The translations under genes and the position numbers were made by a program. DNA of 64,000 bases from Photobacterium pectinilyticum (GTDB lineage: Bacteria; Pseudomonadota; Gammaproteobacteria; Enterobacterales; Vibrionaceae): assembly GCF_024357955.1 (NCBI RefSeq), contig NZ_JANEYT010000019.1:1-64000 (forward strand), read 5' to 3'. Below the pieces are notes generated by a model. It made no database searches and was not told the origin of the DNA. It was given only the letters and a program-made list of their open reading frames with translations. Each line of letters starts with the position of its first letter. The stretch's first letter is position 1. Of the stretch, positions 45,821 to 57,888 are shown in pieces.

Positions 45821-46843
45821 TCACTCATAAGATATGAATTGCAGTGGTGCGACACCGACTGATAAACGACGCACTAATGTCGGGTTATACAATCTTGCTT
45901 GAGTCGCATTTTTATTTTCACTCGCTAGTTGTAAAGACAGTTTTGCTGCTTGTTCAGCCATAACTTGGATAGGGTAGCGTATCGTTGTCAGCTTCGGATG
46001 GACGTATCGAGCAATATCACCATCATCAAAGCCAATAACCGAAATATCTTCTGGAATGCGCAAGTTATTTTCGTGTAGAACGGATAAACAACCTGCCGCC
46101 ATGTAGTCGTTATAGGTGGCAACAGCAGTCACGGGGAGGTTTTTCGACAGCAGGTTGGTCATTGCATATTCACCGCCCAGCTCATCCGGTTCACCGTACT
46201 CGATATATTCTTCGTTAGGCTCTAAGCCATGATCTTTGAGGGCTTCAAGGTAGCCAGCCTTGCGATCCCTGGCATCTTCTATGTCATGGCTGGAGCACAG
46301 GTAACCGATATGCTTGTGACCATGGCGGATCAAATATTCAGTGGCGAGATAAGATCCTTTGCGGTTATCGAGTGAAATACAGCGTGAGGCGATCTCTGGG
46401 ACAATACGGTTGATCACGACCAGTCCCGGAATTTCTGTGGCTAAGTCTATGAGCTCTTGATCTTCCAATCCTTTACTGTGAATAACTAGTGACTCACAGC
46501 GGCTGTTAATGAGAAGGTTTATCGCATTACGCTCTTTGACGGGATCGTGATACCCACTTCCAATTAGAAGTTGTTTTGCATGTTGATTGGCAATGGTATC
46601 GATGGCTTTCACCATGGTACCGAAGAAGGGGGCGGAGACATCATTGACGAGCACGCCAATGGTATTGGTTGACTTACTCACGAGTGCTCTGGCATTGGCA
46701 TTGGGCCTATAGCCAAGTTTTGCCATAGCGGCTTTCACGGCTTTGATTGCCGTTTCACTGGTGTGTGGTGCGTTGTTGATCACTCGTGAAGTCGTGGCGA
46801 CGGAAACGCCCGCTTCTTTAGCGACATCCTTGATGGTAGCCAT
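45821..46843 (-). CDS. galS: Second LacI-family repressor, GalR/GalS type
   Basis: A 340-residue paralogue of the GalR-type regulator at 37423. Helix-turn-helix MATIKDVAKEAGVSVATTSRVIN, GYRPNANARALV, and FFGTMVKAIDTIA are shared; SNAPHT and the ends differ. The start at MATIKDVAK (46843) is preferred over an ORF opening 36 bases earlier. It lies directly downstream of lacZ, so it may control the lac locus, the galETKM operon or both. The symbol galS is by analogy and is not certain. Confidence 0.8.
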   Translation of the reverse strand: MATIKDVAKEAGVSVATTSRVINNAPHTSETAIKAVKAAMAKLGYRPNANARALVSKSTNTIGVLVNDVSAPFFGTMVKAIDTIANQHAKQLLIGSGYHDPVKERNAINLLINSRCESLVIHSKGLEDQELIDLATEIPGLVVINRIVPEIASRCISLDNRKGSYLATEYLIRHGHKHIGYLCSSHDIEDARDRKAGYLEALKDHGLEPNEEYIEYGEPDELGGEYAMTNLLSKNLPVTAVATYNDYMAAGCLSVLHENNLRIPEDISVIGFDDGDIARYVHPKLTTIRYPIQVMAEQAAKLSLQLASENKNATQARLYNPTLVRRLSVGVAPLQFISYE

Positions 46844-47027
46844 AGAGCCCTCTCTCTTTACTGCTGGCTCATTAAACAATGGAAAGGGTGATAAAACAAA
46901 CCCTCGTCAGTGTTTTTTAACTGGCTGAATTAATAATTGTAAGTTGAGTCACCCTACTAAATCGAAGTCGTTTAATTTATCAGCAAATCAGAGAGTCAGA
47001 TTAGACGGTGGGCAGATGAAAAGAAAG
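46844..47027. other. Spacer between galS-like gene and lacZ terminator
   Basis: About 185 bases containing a probable promoter for the galS-like gene. No operator-like sequence matching the GGAAACG core is seen. Confidence 0.4.
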
Positions 47028-47061
47028 AGTGCCGCTCTGAGGGGGAAGTCAGCGCGGCACT
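47028..47061 (-). terminator. Probable terminator of lacZ
   Basis: AGTGCCGC/GCGGCACT stem with an 18-base loop lies 27 bases past the lacZ stop at 47088. A short CTTTCTTT tail follows on the minus strand. Confidence 0.55.
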
Positions 47062-47087
47062 GCAGAGCTAAAACCTATGTCTAGATT

Positions 47088-50279
<3,192 letters not shown>

Positions 50280-50301
50280 TTAATTTGGTGTGCTCTATCT
50301 G

Positions 50302-51195
50302 TTATTGAGTCAAGGTATCCAACAGGTAATCTTTGGCCTGTGAATGTCCTGCTTCTTCAGCAAGGTTTGCCCAATCAACTGCTTGTTTTAGCTTTCCGTC
50401 ATTCATTGCTTGGTCGATATGCTGTTTAAAATAGTGCCAGTTCTGAGTGTCAGCGTGACTAGCTTGCAGTTGCACAGAAGAGGCCGGTTGTATGTCCTGT
50501 TCAACGTTGGTGACAGACAATGCTGCGGTTGTTGATGCCTTTTGTGCCGTCAGGTTTGCTAGCATATCGACGACAGGGTTGCCAAAGTGTTCTTGGGTGG
50601 TGATTTCAACGATACCAACTGGAGAAAGTGTTGCGACGAGCGGTAATCGCTTGCTGCCGATGATATGTTGTGATTCAGCAAATTCTTGTTCTGGGTGGAT
50701 CCGCGTGAGTTGGTTGCCTATTTGGGTGGGATCATTTTGGACCACCATATAAGCCTGTTGATTCAACTGAGTGCTGAGGATGAACTTTCCTTCAATACGT
50801 TCAACACCACTTAAGTCGCTAGTGAAATAATGAAAGTCATCGGTGGTGTATTGTTCGACCAAATTCCAGTTCCTGTCATAAATGGCGACAGCTGGTGCGA
50901 TGACTTCGCTGTCTTTTATCGGGGCTCTGACAGTGAGTAAGAACGGGGAAGCAACTTGCGACAAGGCATATGCTTGGACCGGAGTCCGAGCTGATGTAAG
51001 AGGAAGCGTTTCGCTATTACCATCCAGCGTGACATATTGCTGACTGTCCAGCGCAAGAGGCTGGATAGCCAGTTCAGCGACAGAATCGCAGCAAACCGAT
51101 TGGCTAAGATCGGTATTGAGTGCTGTGTCTGGAATACTGCTGCAAGCGGTTAGGCTCAGGCCAAGCAGAATGGTCGCCAACTGTTTTCTCTTCAT
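50302..51195 (-). CDS. MalM-like periplasmic lipoprotein
   Basis: A 297-residue exported protein with lipobox LTAC (Cys18). The middle resembles the MalM (maltose operon periplasmic protein) family: a beta-rich N-terminal domain, then a helical C-terminal part rich in Ala and Gln. MalM is encoded after lamB in enteric maltose operons; here it also follows a LamB-like gene (85-base gap) and precedes lacZ (106-base gap). The role of MalM proteins is unclear; aid to sugar flow through the porin is one suggestion. Confidence 0.78.
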   Translation of the reverse strand: MKRKQLATILLGLSLTACSSIPDTALNTDLSQSVCCDSVAELAIQPLALDSQQYVTLDGNSETLPLTSARTPVQAYALSQVASPFLLTVRAPIKDSEVIAPAVAIYDRNWNLVEQYTTDDFHYFTSDLSGVERIEGKFILSTQLNQQAYMVVQNDPTQIGNQLTRIHPEQEFAESQHIIGSKRLPLVATLSPVGIVEITTQEHFGNPVVDMLANLTAQKASTTAALSVTNVEQDIQPASSVQLQASHADTQNWHYFKQHIDQAMNDGKLKQAVDWANLAEEAGHSQAKDYLLDTLTQ

Positions 51196-51280
51196 TCTTC
51201 GTTCCTCTCAGTGCAGGTCAGGCTGACCTGCACTGTTTTGTCAGATTTCCGTTACCGGACTATTTCCGATACCGAATTCC

Positions 51281-52531
51281 TTACCACCAAGTTTCGACGT
51301 TAAAACCAAAGGTTACTTCGTCAACATTTTGCTTGCCACTCTCACTGCGCATTGCTGCACCGTAGGTCTCGCCACCACGATCCCATTCATCGTTTTTCTC
51401 TGAGTAGGTCGCGAAGACGCGGAGAGTAGGGCGAGCCCAGACCCCTTTTCCAGCTTGGAACATTTGGGCTACAGTGACTTTGAACATGTCATTAGTACCA
51501 GCGCCATTTTGTGCTTCAACAGTCTCGTAACCCACTTCTAGCGCTGTCGCCATGTATTCAGTCCAGCTGTACTGAGGACGAGCGCCGACACTGAACCACT
51601 TTTCACCTTCGTTATTGTCTAGGTTTTTATCTTGATAGGCGATGGAATACATAACCTGGAAGTCTTCGTTGACGTTCAAGTCACCGTGATTGAATAGACG
51701 CCAGCTGTAACCATCGTGAACTTCACCTGTACTGTATTTGCGGTTAGAGCCTCCCTCTGCACTCATCAAACCACCGGCTAGGGCATCGGTACCATACTGG
51801 AAGGCAAGAGTGTTTGAACCGTAATTCCAAGCTTGGCGATAAAGGGCAGAGAGCATGGCACCAGAGGTTGTGATGTCGGCTTCGTCATGGCTTGAGTTTT
51901 GCTCGAAGACATAGTTAAGGCCAAAGGTCAGGTCAGCTGTATCGCTCAGTGCAATATCGCTGATTCGAGCATCAATATTATGCAGGCTGCGACCATCTTC
52001 ACCATTGGAATTCGGTGCCATCCATGCAATATGACCGTTACCAAAGCCTAGGTCCCAGTCCTCGACACCAATACCGGTACTGGATGTATCCCAATACTTA
52101 ATATCAATCATGTGCACTTCGTGACGGCGGTAAAAGCGTTCACCTGCCCATACTTTGGCATTAGGCTGTGAAGCGATTAATCCGTGACCCGCAGACCACA
52201 TTTGGATGATGCTGACATCACCCCAGCTTTCACCACTACCAAGATAAAGGGTGGTGTCAAAATAAGCGTCACCGTGTTGCCAGACATCAGCTTTCAGGCC
52301 GGCTTCCCACCAATTCAGCTCGTTACCCAAACGGTAATTACCATAACCTTCACTGGCACGGATCACATCGTTGCGCTCACCTTTGCCATTATTATGATCA
52401 TCATTGTCTGTGTAGATGTTTCCCCATTTTGCATAACCAAAGTAAGTGATATTTTCCACTGCGGCTTGGCTGGCTAGTGGGGCAAGTACCAAAGCGATAC
52501 CGACTGCTTTTGCTAGCATCTTTTGTTTCAT
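51281..52531 (-). CDS. LamB-type carbohydrate-specific outer-membrane porin
   Basis: A 416-residue porin with a signal peptide (LVLAPLASQA). The maltoporin-like stretch WAGERFYRRHEVHMIDIKYWDTSSTGIGVE is seen near residues 128-157 and the chain ends in an aromatic NVETWW. It would let oligosaccharides diffuse into the periplasm. In this location, in front of lacZ and with GalR-type operators upstream, the natural substrate is probably lactose or other galactosides and not maltodextrin. Confidence 0.85.
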   Translation of the reverse strand: MKQKMLAKAVGIALVLAPLASQAAVENITYFGYAKWGNIYTDNDDHNNGKGERNDVIRASEGYGNYRLGNELNWWEAGLKADVWQHGDAYFDTTLYLGSGESWGDVSIIQMWSAGHGLIASQPNAKVWAGERFYRRHEVHMIDIKYWDTSSTGIGVEDWDLGFGNGHIAWMAPNSNGEDGRSLHNIDARISDIALSDTADLTFGLNYVFEQNSSHDEADITTSGAMLSALYRQAWNYGSNTLAFQYGTDALAGGLMSAEGGSNRKYSTGEVHDGYSWRLFNHGDLNVNEDFQVMYSIAYQDKNLDNNEGEKWFSVGARPQYSWTEYMATALEVGYETVEAQNGAGTNDMFKVTVAQMFQAGKGVWARPTLRVFATYSEKNDEWDRGGETYGAAMRSESGKQNVDEVTFGFNVETWW

Positions 52532-52596
52532 GAAACGTCTCCATATTATGTTTTTTTATTTATGGGTCCTAACTCGAGGCTGATCCTAACATTGCT

Positions 52597-52612
52597 CTGG
52601 AAACGTTTACAG
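52597..52612. promoter_or_regulatory. GalR-type operator, proximal to the lamB-like gene
   Basis: CTGGAAACGTTTACAG (minus-strand complement CTGTAAACGTTTCCAG) fits the GalR-type core GGAAACGTTT. It lies 66 bases before the lamB-like start. Confidence 0.75.
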
Positions 52613-52660
52613 TGAGGTTTGGCTGATTTTATCAAACAAAGGCAAAACATTTGATGAAAC

Positions 52661-52676
52661 TGTAATTTAGGTCACA
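52661..52676. promoter_or_regulatory. Candidate CRP site in front of the lamB-like gene
   Basis: TGTAATTTAGGTCACA differs from TGTGA-N6-TCACA by one base. It lies between the two operators. Confidence 0.6.
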
Positions 52677-52735
52677 TAAACGCCGTCTTTTGGCTGCTTT
52701 TGAGGGTTTTTTATACGGGTGATGATGTTCGCTGT

Positions 52736-52751
52736 CCGGAAACGATTACAT
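52736..52751. promoter_or_regulatory. Distal GalR-type operator of the lamB-like gene
   Basis: CCGGAAACGATTACAT is a less perfect match with the core GGAAACGATT. It is centred 139 bp upstream of the proximal site. Toward the gene, on the minus strand, a TCACC lies 14 bases from the operator edge, as in the galE layout. Confidence 0.55.
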
Positions 52752-52782
52752 TTGGTGGGGCTGTGAGGAGAGGAGATAAATA

Positions 52783-52817
52783 AAAAGCCCAACAAAACAT
52801 GAGGTTGGGCTTTTTTG
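52783..52817. terminator. Hairpin upstream of the lamB locus, possibly bidirectional
   Basis: AAAAAGCCCAA/TTGGGCTTTTTT stem with a 12-base loop and A/T runs on both sides. It could end transcripts coming from the minus-strand side into the lamB promoter, but no known gene is directly upstream. Confidence 0.7.
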
Positions 52818-52891
52818 ATCAATAGAAACTAACTTCTTTTCCAAGCAGTACTGATTGCTCGGTAAGCCAAGTAAAGAAGTTATCTATGAGT

Positions 52892-53021
52892 GTTTTGAGT
52901 TAGGAACCCAAGGATAACGTTTCACTTTTAATCACAATAGCCACAGAATACGTCAGCTGTTAGTGCGAATTCAAGTAATATGTGAAACTCCTCGAGTGTG
53001 TGTTTAACTCAAAACACCGCA
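52892..53021. repeat. 13-bp inverted repeat pair in the lamB-mipA gap
   Basis: GTGTTTTGAGTTA (about 52892-52904) and TAACTCAAAACAC (about 53008-53021) are exact reverse complements separated by about 104 bases. No ORF lies between them. The pair may be ends of a decayed element. Confidence 0.7.
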
Positions 53022-53190
53022 TTTTTACTGGGGTGGTATCGATTTCACCCGCGGCATAAACTTAGCGAATAACCTTAGCTTTTTTCGGGGGGAAGCAGGA
53101 ACACGCCATTAGGGTTAATCGTCAAGTATGCATGGTCGATGAAGTTGGCATTGAACTGTGCAGAGTTTAGTTGAAGCAATTATTCCCCCG

Positions 53191-53313
53191 TCAATGTTGC
53201 GGTAGACCCACACCATTATCACGCAATCCTAAGCTGAAATGGTTCCCCGGAACCAATGCGAGCTTAATCTTAGTCGTATTAGCAACCTTTTCGGATTCTG
53301 CGTTTTCAGCCAG
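53191..53313 (-). pseudogene. Decayed coding remnant or repeat-like relic
   Basis: On the minus strand a 41-codon frame reads LAENAESEKVAN, then KIKLALVPGN, then LRDNGVGLPQH and a stop. The last phrase resembles the N/G1 box region of a histidine-kinase ATPase domain. A second frame just downstream (53087-53175) reads NANFIDHAYLTINPNGVFLLPP and ends in TAA. Neither has a start or a Shine-Dalgarno. A dispersed intergenic repeat misread as protein is also possible. Confidence 0.35.
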
Positions 53314-53560
53314 CCTTATACAGATGAAGGTGTGAGAGCTGTCTCTAAAGTTGAATGTTAAATGTGACCATTCAATAAATGCACGTAAAAGAGGGGGTAT
53401 TTATGGATATATATTTAAAAGTTGTTTTTCTTTTGTATTTAACTTATTGATATTAAATATATTAAGTGATTTCCATTTGAAATAAGTACATTTGTTCATA
53501 TTTTTTATGCAATAAACACCACATTCAACGTTTCTCTTATTTTTATATAGGAGAAATGGT
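53314..53560. other. Leader of the MipA/OmpV-like gene
   Basis: About 245 AT-rich bases ending in a good Shine-Dalgarno (AGGAGAAA, about 53550). Otherwise no signal. Confidence 0.4.
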
Positions 53561-54307
53561 ATGAATAAAACATCGCTATTTTGCGTTTTGGTATTGCTAG
53601 CTTCAGCGACTTCTGGACGTGCTTTTTCAGAGGAAGTATTTAATTCTCAAGGAAAATATAAAAACTTCAGTTTTGTTGGGGCTGGCTTGGCCGTGGGAGA
53701 GACTGTTTTCTCTGATAAGGGGAGTCGACCCAGTATAAAACCTTATATATTCCATCATAGTGATTATGGTTTTATCGATGGTAGCTTAGCCAACCTAGCG
53801 CTGACACCTTGGTTTGGCCTGTCTGGTAATTTACGCTTGTCTGAGGTTTCAGGTGATTTTGACGATATACCCACTGGTATAGATGATCGGGAAAGCAGCG
53901 GAGAATTAGGGGTAACCTTGGGTACAGTCGGTGCGAGGTTAACGTATTTGCATGATATTACTGATAAACACAACGGGTATGAGGTTCAGCTTCATTTCGG
54001 GCGCGCCTTTGATACTCCCTTGGAAAGACTCACTTTATCTCCTTATGTTGAACTGAATTATCGTGATAACAATCTCTCTGGTTATATCTATAGTGTTTCT
54101 GAAAGAGAATCTAACGCTTCTGGGTTTCAACAGTTTAAATCCGGTGATACTTGGGTTTATAAGGGAGGGGTGACTGGGCTATACGATATCAGCCATCATT
54201 TATTGGGAGTCTCTAAATTAGAGTTGGAATATCACGACAGTGATAGTCCGCTTGTACAGAATGATTTTGGGTGGAAGTTTAGTGTCGGAGCGGCTTATCG
54301 ATTTTAA
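53561..54307 (+). CDS. MipA/OmpV-family outer-membrane protein
   Basis: A 248-residue exported beta-barrel protein of the MipA/OmpV family. The signal peptide (MNKTSLFCVLVLLASATSGRAF) is followed by alternating strands and an aromatic C-terminal end (FSVGAAYRF) needed for outer-membrane insertion. MipA binds the lytic transglycosylase MltA in E. coli; OmpV is a Vibrio outer-membrane protein. The role here is not known. Confidence 0.85.
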   Translation: MNKTSLFCVLVLLASATSGRAFSEEVFNSQGKYKNFSFVGAGLAVGETVFSDKGSRPSIKPYIFHHSDYGFIDGSLANLALTPWFGLSGNLRLSEVSGDFDDIPTGIDDRESSGELGVTLGTVGARLTYLHDITDKHNGYEVQLHFGRAFDTPLERLTLSPYVELNYRDNNLSGYIYSVSERESNASGFQQFKSGDTWVYKGGVTGLYDISHHLLGVSKLELEYHDSDSPLVQNDFGWKFSVGAAYRF

Positions 54308-54359
54308 TTTTTTTCCAGGCAGAATCCTTTTAGTGCGGCGTCTTGTACCTGAATGCAAA

Positions 54360-54386
54360 AAAGGATTGGCATTGAGCCAATCCTTT
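54360..54386. terminator. Bidirectional terminator between mipA-like and VOC genes
   Basis: Perfect 11-bp stem AAAGGATTGGC/GCCAATCCTTT with loop ATTGA, with A and T runs on both sides. It serves the convergent mipA-like and VOC genes. Confidence 0.9.
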
Positions 54387-54406
54387 GTTGATATTTTTGT
54401 GAACAT

Positions 54407-54892
54407 TTACTCGTAATCAGAAGCGTAAGTTTCTTCGTAAGTGTGTGAGTAAAGTTCAAACAGGTTGCCAAACGGGTCTTCTAGATAAACCATTTTGGCT
54501 GGTTTGTTATCATCTTCTGGGTGGTAGCGCATGATGTCCATACGTACTTTACCACCGAATTTTTCTACTTTTTCAATTACAGCTGCAAAGTCGTCGGTTT
54601 GCAGACAGAAGTGGAAAATACCAAGTCGAGAGAAATCGACCTCGTGGCGTTCCTGTCGCTCTTTCATCTCAAAAAGTTCGACACCAATACCATCTGTTGT
54701 AACGAGGTGGGCAATGTTAAAGCCCTTGAAGCCTTCGCCGAACACAGCGATACACATTCTACCAATAGCGGTTTCCCGCTCTTCAATAACTTTGGTGTTG
54801 TTCATTACGACTTTAAGGCCAAGAGCATTGGTATAAAACTCAACAGCTTTATCCATATCGGCGACCATGATACCAACGTGATTCATTTTCAT
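54407..54892 (-). CDS. VOC-superfamily (glyoxalase/dioxygenase fold) protein
   Basis: A 161-residue protein with the beta-alpha-beta-beta-beta units of the vicinal-oxygen-chelate fold: MNHVGIMVADMDKAVEFYTNALG at the start and FHFCLQTDDF and PFGNLFELYSH later. The metal ligands would be His3 or His4, Glu near 50 and His and Glu in the second half. Glyoxalase I-like or dioxygenase activity is possible; the substrate is unknown. ATG 54892 follows GGAG on the minus strand; a longer frame to 54979 is not used. Confidence 0.82.
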   Translation of the reverse strand: MKMNHVGIMVADMDKAVEFYTNALGLKVVMNNTKVIEERETAIGRMCIAVFGEGFKGFNIAHLVTTDGIGVELFEMKERQERHEVDFSRLGIFHFCLQTDDFAAVIEKVEKFGGKVRMDIMRYHPEDDNKPAKMVYLEDPFGNLFELYSHTYEETYASDYE

Positions 54893-55158
54893 AATTTGCT
54901 CCAGACTCAGATGATTGTGAGGTGATTTGTTTCGATGGGGAGAGTATATGGAATTGTTTATATCAATAGAAATTATCAATATTTATAGTAATGATAATTT
55001 AAAATTATTATAAGGTGTTTACTTTAGTGGCTGAGAACTGGAGCAGCTTATAATCGGTAATTCATCACATAACCAGCCTATTGCGAGGCCATTGTATGCA
55101 TAGGTTAGCCAAAAACATCTATTCTTATAGGTGCCTTTTACTTCTGTAGGATCACAGC
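54893..55158. other. Intergenic upstream of the VOC gene and small secreted protein
   Basis: About 265 bases with the VOC promoter (minus) and the start signals of the 65-aa gene. No further signal. Confidence 0.35.
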
Positions 55159-55356
55159 ATGAAAAAGCTAATTGGTTTACTGGTAATGATGTTATTCAGT
55201 TTTTCGGTACAGGCTGGGGGAGGTTCTGGTACCGGTGGGATTCCGAGTATCCCTTGTGTGATTGATGGTAAGCTCATCCATAAACATCTTCAAATTACTG
55301 AGTGTAACGAACTGAAGAAAGAAGCAACTGATCAGAAAGCGAAAACGGTGTACTAA
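55159..55356 (+). CDS. Small secreted Gly-rich protein
   Basis: A 65-residue peptide with a signal sequence (MKKLIGLLVMMLFSFSVQA) and a mature part GGGSGTGGIPSIPC...LQITECNELKK with two cysteines that could pair. I know no family for it. AGGA is 12 bases before the ATG. Confidence 0.6.
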   Translation: MKKLIGLLVMMLFSFSVQAGGGSGTGGIPSIPCVIDGKLIHKHLQITECNELKKEATDQKAKTVY

Positions 55357-55506
55357 CAACTCATGCGGTATCAATTAAACTCTATCTGTGACGGGGTCAC
55401 TTTTGCCCCCGTACACCTCCACCTTATCTTCATATCCATTTCTTAACCTGAAACTGTTCTGGTAAAGCACTATCGTGCTTAAATGTTAATTGTTACTTGA
55501 TTTGGT
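55357..55506. other. Intergenic before the alpha-galactosidase operator
   Basis: A GC-richer stretch (GACGGGGTCAC...GCCCCCGT, 55391-55417) forms a weak hairpin that may end the small secreted gene. No ORF. Confidence 0.4.
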
Positions 55507-55522
55507 CTGGAAACGTTTCCAT
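55507..55522. promoter_or_regulatory. GalR-type operator upstream of the alpha-galactosidase gene
   Basis: CTGGAAACGTTTCCAT, with the palindromic core TGGAAACGTTTCCA. It lies 75 bases before the ATG at 55597. Confidence 0.78.
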
Positions 55523-55524
55523 GG

Positions 55525-55540
55525 TGCGTGCTGGCTCACA
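55525..55540. promoter_or_regulatory. Candidate CRP-like site after the alpha-galactosidase operator
   Basis: TGCGTGCTGGCTCACA has an exact TCACA half and a weak left half. TCACA begins 14 bases after the operator, the same distance as at galE. Confidence 0.45.
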
Positions 55541-55596
55541 GTATCTGCTGAGTATTTCATTATGATCGGATGAAATTTCATGCTTAACGGGAAACC

Positions 55597-57720
55597 ATGA
55601 CAATGGAAAAGCAAATCATTCGTCTAAGAGGTCAGCAATCTGAAATGATTGTTGAGATTGGAGAAATCGCTGAAGTACTCTACTGGGGCGAGTCTATTTC
55701 TGGCTATCCGAAGGGTGCAGCTCTTGCCTTGAAACGGCCTGTACCTTACGGCCGCTTAGATAATGATGTGCCTGTTTCGTTGCATCCTGAATTAGCAAGA
55801 GGCGTATTTGGTAGTCCAGCACTGGAAGGTCATCGTAATGGGCAAGACTGGGCTCCCGCATTTACCATCAAGTCTATTTCACACCAAAGCGGTAGCCTTA
55901 TTATTGAAAGCCACGACTCTATTGCAGGTCTAGCTCTAACGGTGAATCTGGATTTGGATAGCAATGATGTTGTCCAACTTAAGCAAACACTAACAAATAC
56001 CGGGGAAGGGGAATATCTGGTTAACCGGCTTGCTAATACCTTACCTATTCCTGAGCGGGCCAATGAACTGCTGACCTACTATGGTCGCTGGGTTAAAGAG
56101 TTTCAGCAGGTACGCCAAACGTTATCTCAAGGTGGCTATCAGCAAGAAAACCGCCGTGGTCGTACATCCCATGAACATTACCCGGCACTGATTGCAGGTA
56201 CTAAAGGTTTTGGAGAGTGTGATGGCGATGTCTGGGGCTTCCACTTTGCGTGGAGCGGTAACCACCGTATGCGTGTTGACGTTAAAGCCGATGGGCGACG
56301 TGTTGTGCAAGCTGAAGCTATTTATTTGCCGGGTGAAATCTCTTTGCAACCAGGTGAAAGCTTGGTCACACCTGTATTGTATGCTTCGCACAGTGGAGCG
56401 GGTTTGAATAGCATGAGTCAGCAATTCCATGGCCATGTTCGCGAGTCTATCCTTGCGCCGCAAATCAGTGAAAAGCCAAGGCCAATCCACCTTAATACGT
56501 GGGAAGGCATATACTTTGACCACGATCCTGCTTATATCAAAGAGATGGCGACAGAGTCAGCCAAAATGGGCGTCGAGCGCTTCATTATCGATGACGGTTG
56601 GTTCAAGGGCCGTAATGGTGACAAAGCCGCACTGGGTGATTGGTATCTTGATGAAGCTAAATACCCACAAGGGCTTGAAGGTATTGTCAGCCATGTGAAC
56701 CAGTTAGGTATGGAGTTTGGTTTGTGGTTTGAGCCCGAGATGATTAACAAGGACTCGGATCTGTATCGTAACCACCCCGACTGGCTGCTGGCTGTTGGCG
56801 GTTATGATCAGCCAACGGGCCGTAACCAGTATGCGATTGACTTACAGAATGAAGATGCCTTTGCGTACTTGCTTGAAAGATTGGATCATTTTTTGTCTCG
56901 CTACAATATCGCTTACATTAAGTGGGATATGAACCGTGAGATTGTTCAGCCTGCTCATCGGGGACGTGCCGCAGGAAATAACCAAGTGACGCGCTATTAT
57001 GAACTGGTAGAGCAGATCCGAGAGCGTCATCCTGAGGTTGAAATTGAGTCTTGTGCTGCGGGTGGTGGCCGAATTGACTTTGAGGTACTGAAACGTACCC
57101 ATCGTTTTTGGACATCAGATAACAATGATGCTCTGGAAAGGCAGCAGATCCAACGAGGGTTCAGCTATTTCTTCCCACCAGAAGTGATGGGTAGTCATAT
57201 CGGTGCCCGTCATTGTCATAGTACTCGTCGCACCCATGATATCCGCTTTCGTGGCCTGACTGCCTTGTTTGGCCATATGGGGATTGAGCTTGACCCGGTT
57301 AAAGAAGGAGCTGAAGAAAAAGTGGGCTTTGAGCGTTATATCAAGCTGCACAAAACTTATCGTTCTTTGCTTCATAGCGGTAAGTCTGTGCGTATTCCGG
57401 TTGATGATCATGACGGCCAATTAGCGAAGGCGGTAATCAGTGAGGATGGTAATGAAGCACTGGTTATGGTGGCACAACTTTCGATGCCAACCAATTCACT
57501 GAGTGGTGTGCTGCGGATCCCGGGTTTGGATGCAGATAAAGCCTATACTATTTCGGTGATTGATCACCCTGACAACTTCCATGAAGGCTTGGTGAACCAG
57601 CAACCGGCGTGGACAAAGCAACCAACGGTGCTAACAGGGGAGTGGTGCCAAAAGATAGGTTTAGCCATGCCTATTCTTGATGCCGAAAGTGCGGTACTTA
57701 TTAGGTTAGCGGCTGAATAA
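55597..57720 (+). CDS. Alpha-galactosidase (GH36)
   Basis: A 707-residue cytoplasmic (no signal peptide) GH36 enzyme that removes terminal alpha-galactose from melibiose, raffinose and related sugars. The nucleophile is Asp444 in KWDMNRE. The acid/base is Asp508 in TSDNNDALERQ. Earlier motifs are the N-terminal beta-sandwich (DWAPAFT...), RFIIDDGWF and LGDWYLDEAKYP. AgaA/RafA/Melibiase-type enzymes of about 700 residues look like this. It is preceded by a GalR-type operator and followed by a terminator; a MelB-type carrier is next, so it is probably melibiose/raffinose use. Confidence 0.94.
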   Translation: MTMEKQIIRLRGQQSEMIVEIGEIAEVLYWGESISGYPKGAALALKRPVPYGRLDNDVPVSLHPELARGVFGSPALEGHRNGQDWAPAFTIKSISHQSGSLIIESHDSIAGLALTVNLDLDSNDVVQLKQTLTNTGEGEYLVNRLANTLPIPERANELLTYYGRWVKEFQQVRQTLSQGGYQQENRRGRTSHEHYPALIAGTKGFGECDGDVWGFHFAWSGNHRMRVDVKADGRRVVQAEAIYLPGEISLQPGESLVTPVLYASHSGAGLNSMSQQFHGHVRESILAPQISEKPRPIHLNTWEGIYFDHDPAYIKEMATESAKMGVERFIIDDGWFKGRNGDKAALGDWYLDEAKYPQGLEGIVSHVNQLGMEFGLWFEPEMINKDSDLYRNHPDWLLAVGGYDQPTGRNQYAIDLQNEDAFAYLLERLDHFLSRYNIAYIKWDMNREIVQPAHRGRAAGNNQVTRYYELVEQIRERHPEVEIESCAAGGGRIDFEVLKRTHRFWTSDNNDALERQQIQRGFSYFFPPEVMGSHIGARHCHSTRRTHDIRFRGLTALFGHMGIELDPVKEGAEEKVGFERYIKLHKTYRSLLHSGKSVRIPVDDHDGQLAKAVISEDGNEALVMVAQLSMPTNSLSGVLRIPGLDADKAYTISVIDHPDNFHEGLVNQQPAWTKQPTVLTGEWCQKIGLAMPILDAESAVLIRLAAE

Positions 57721-57748
57721 TCATTATATTTCAGCATTAGATTGAATG

Positions 57749-57781
57749 GATGGGGCCTAGTCACAGGTCCCATCTTTTTTT
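57749..57781 (+). terminator. Terminator after the alpha-galactosidase gene
   Basis: GATGGGGCCT/AGGTCCCATC stem with one mismatch and loop AGTCAC, followed by seven T. About 30 bases past the stop. Confidence 0.88.
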
Positions 57782-57869
57782 GATATTTACAGTATGCAGT
57801 TTTGTATGATGGCAGAATAAACACATGAAGTGATCAAAATCCCATTTTGTGGTTCTACCCATGGAATAA

Positions 57870-57885
57870 ATGGAAACGTTTCCAT
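57870..57885. promoter_or_regulatory. GalR-type operator upstream of the MelB-type symporter gene
   Basis: ATGGAAACGTTTCCAT, a perfect 16-bp palindrome, lies 148 bases before the symporter ATG at 58033. Confidence 0.8.
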
Positions 57886-57888
57886 GGG

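Noticed and set aside
53191-53313. Calling this an intact histidine kinase
   Set aside because: Only about 40 codons, no start, no H-box or receiver, and the fit to the ATPase N/G1 box is short and unproven.
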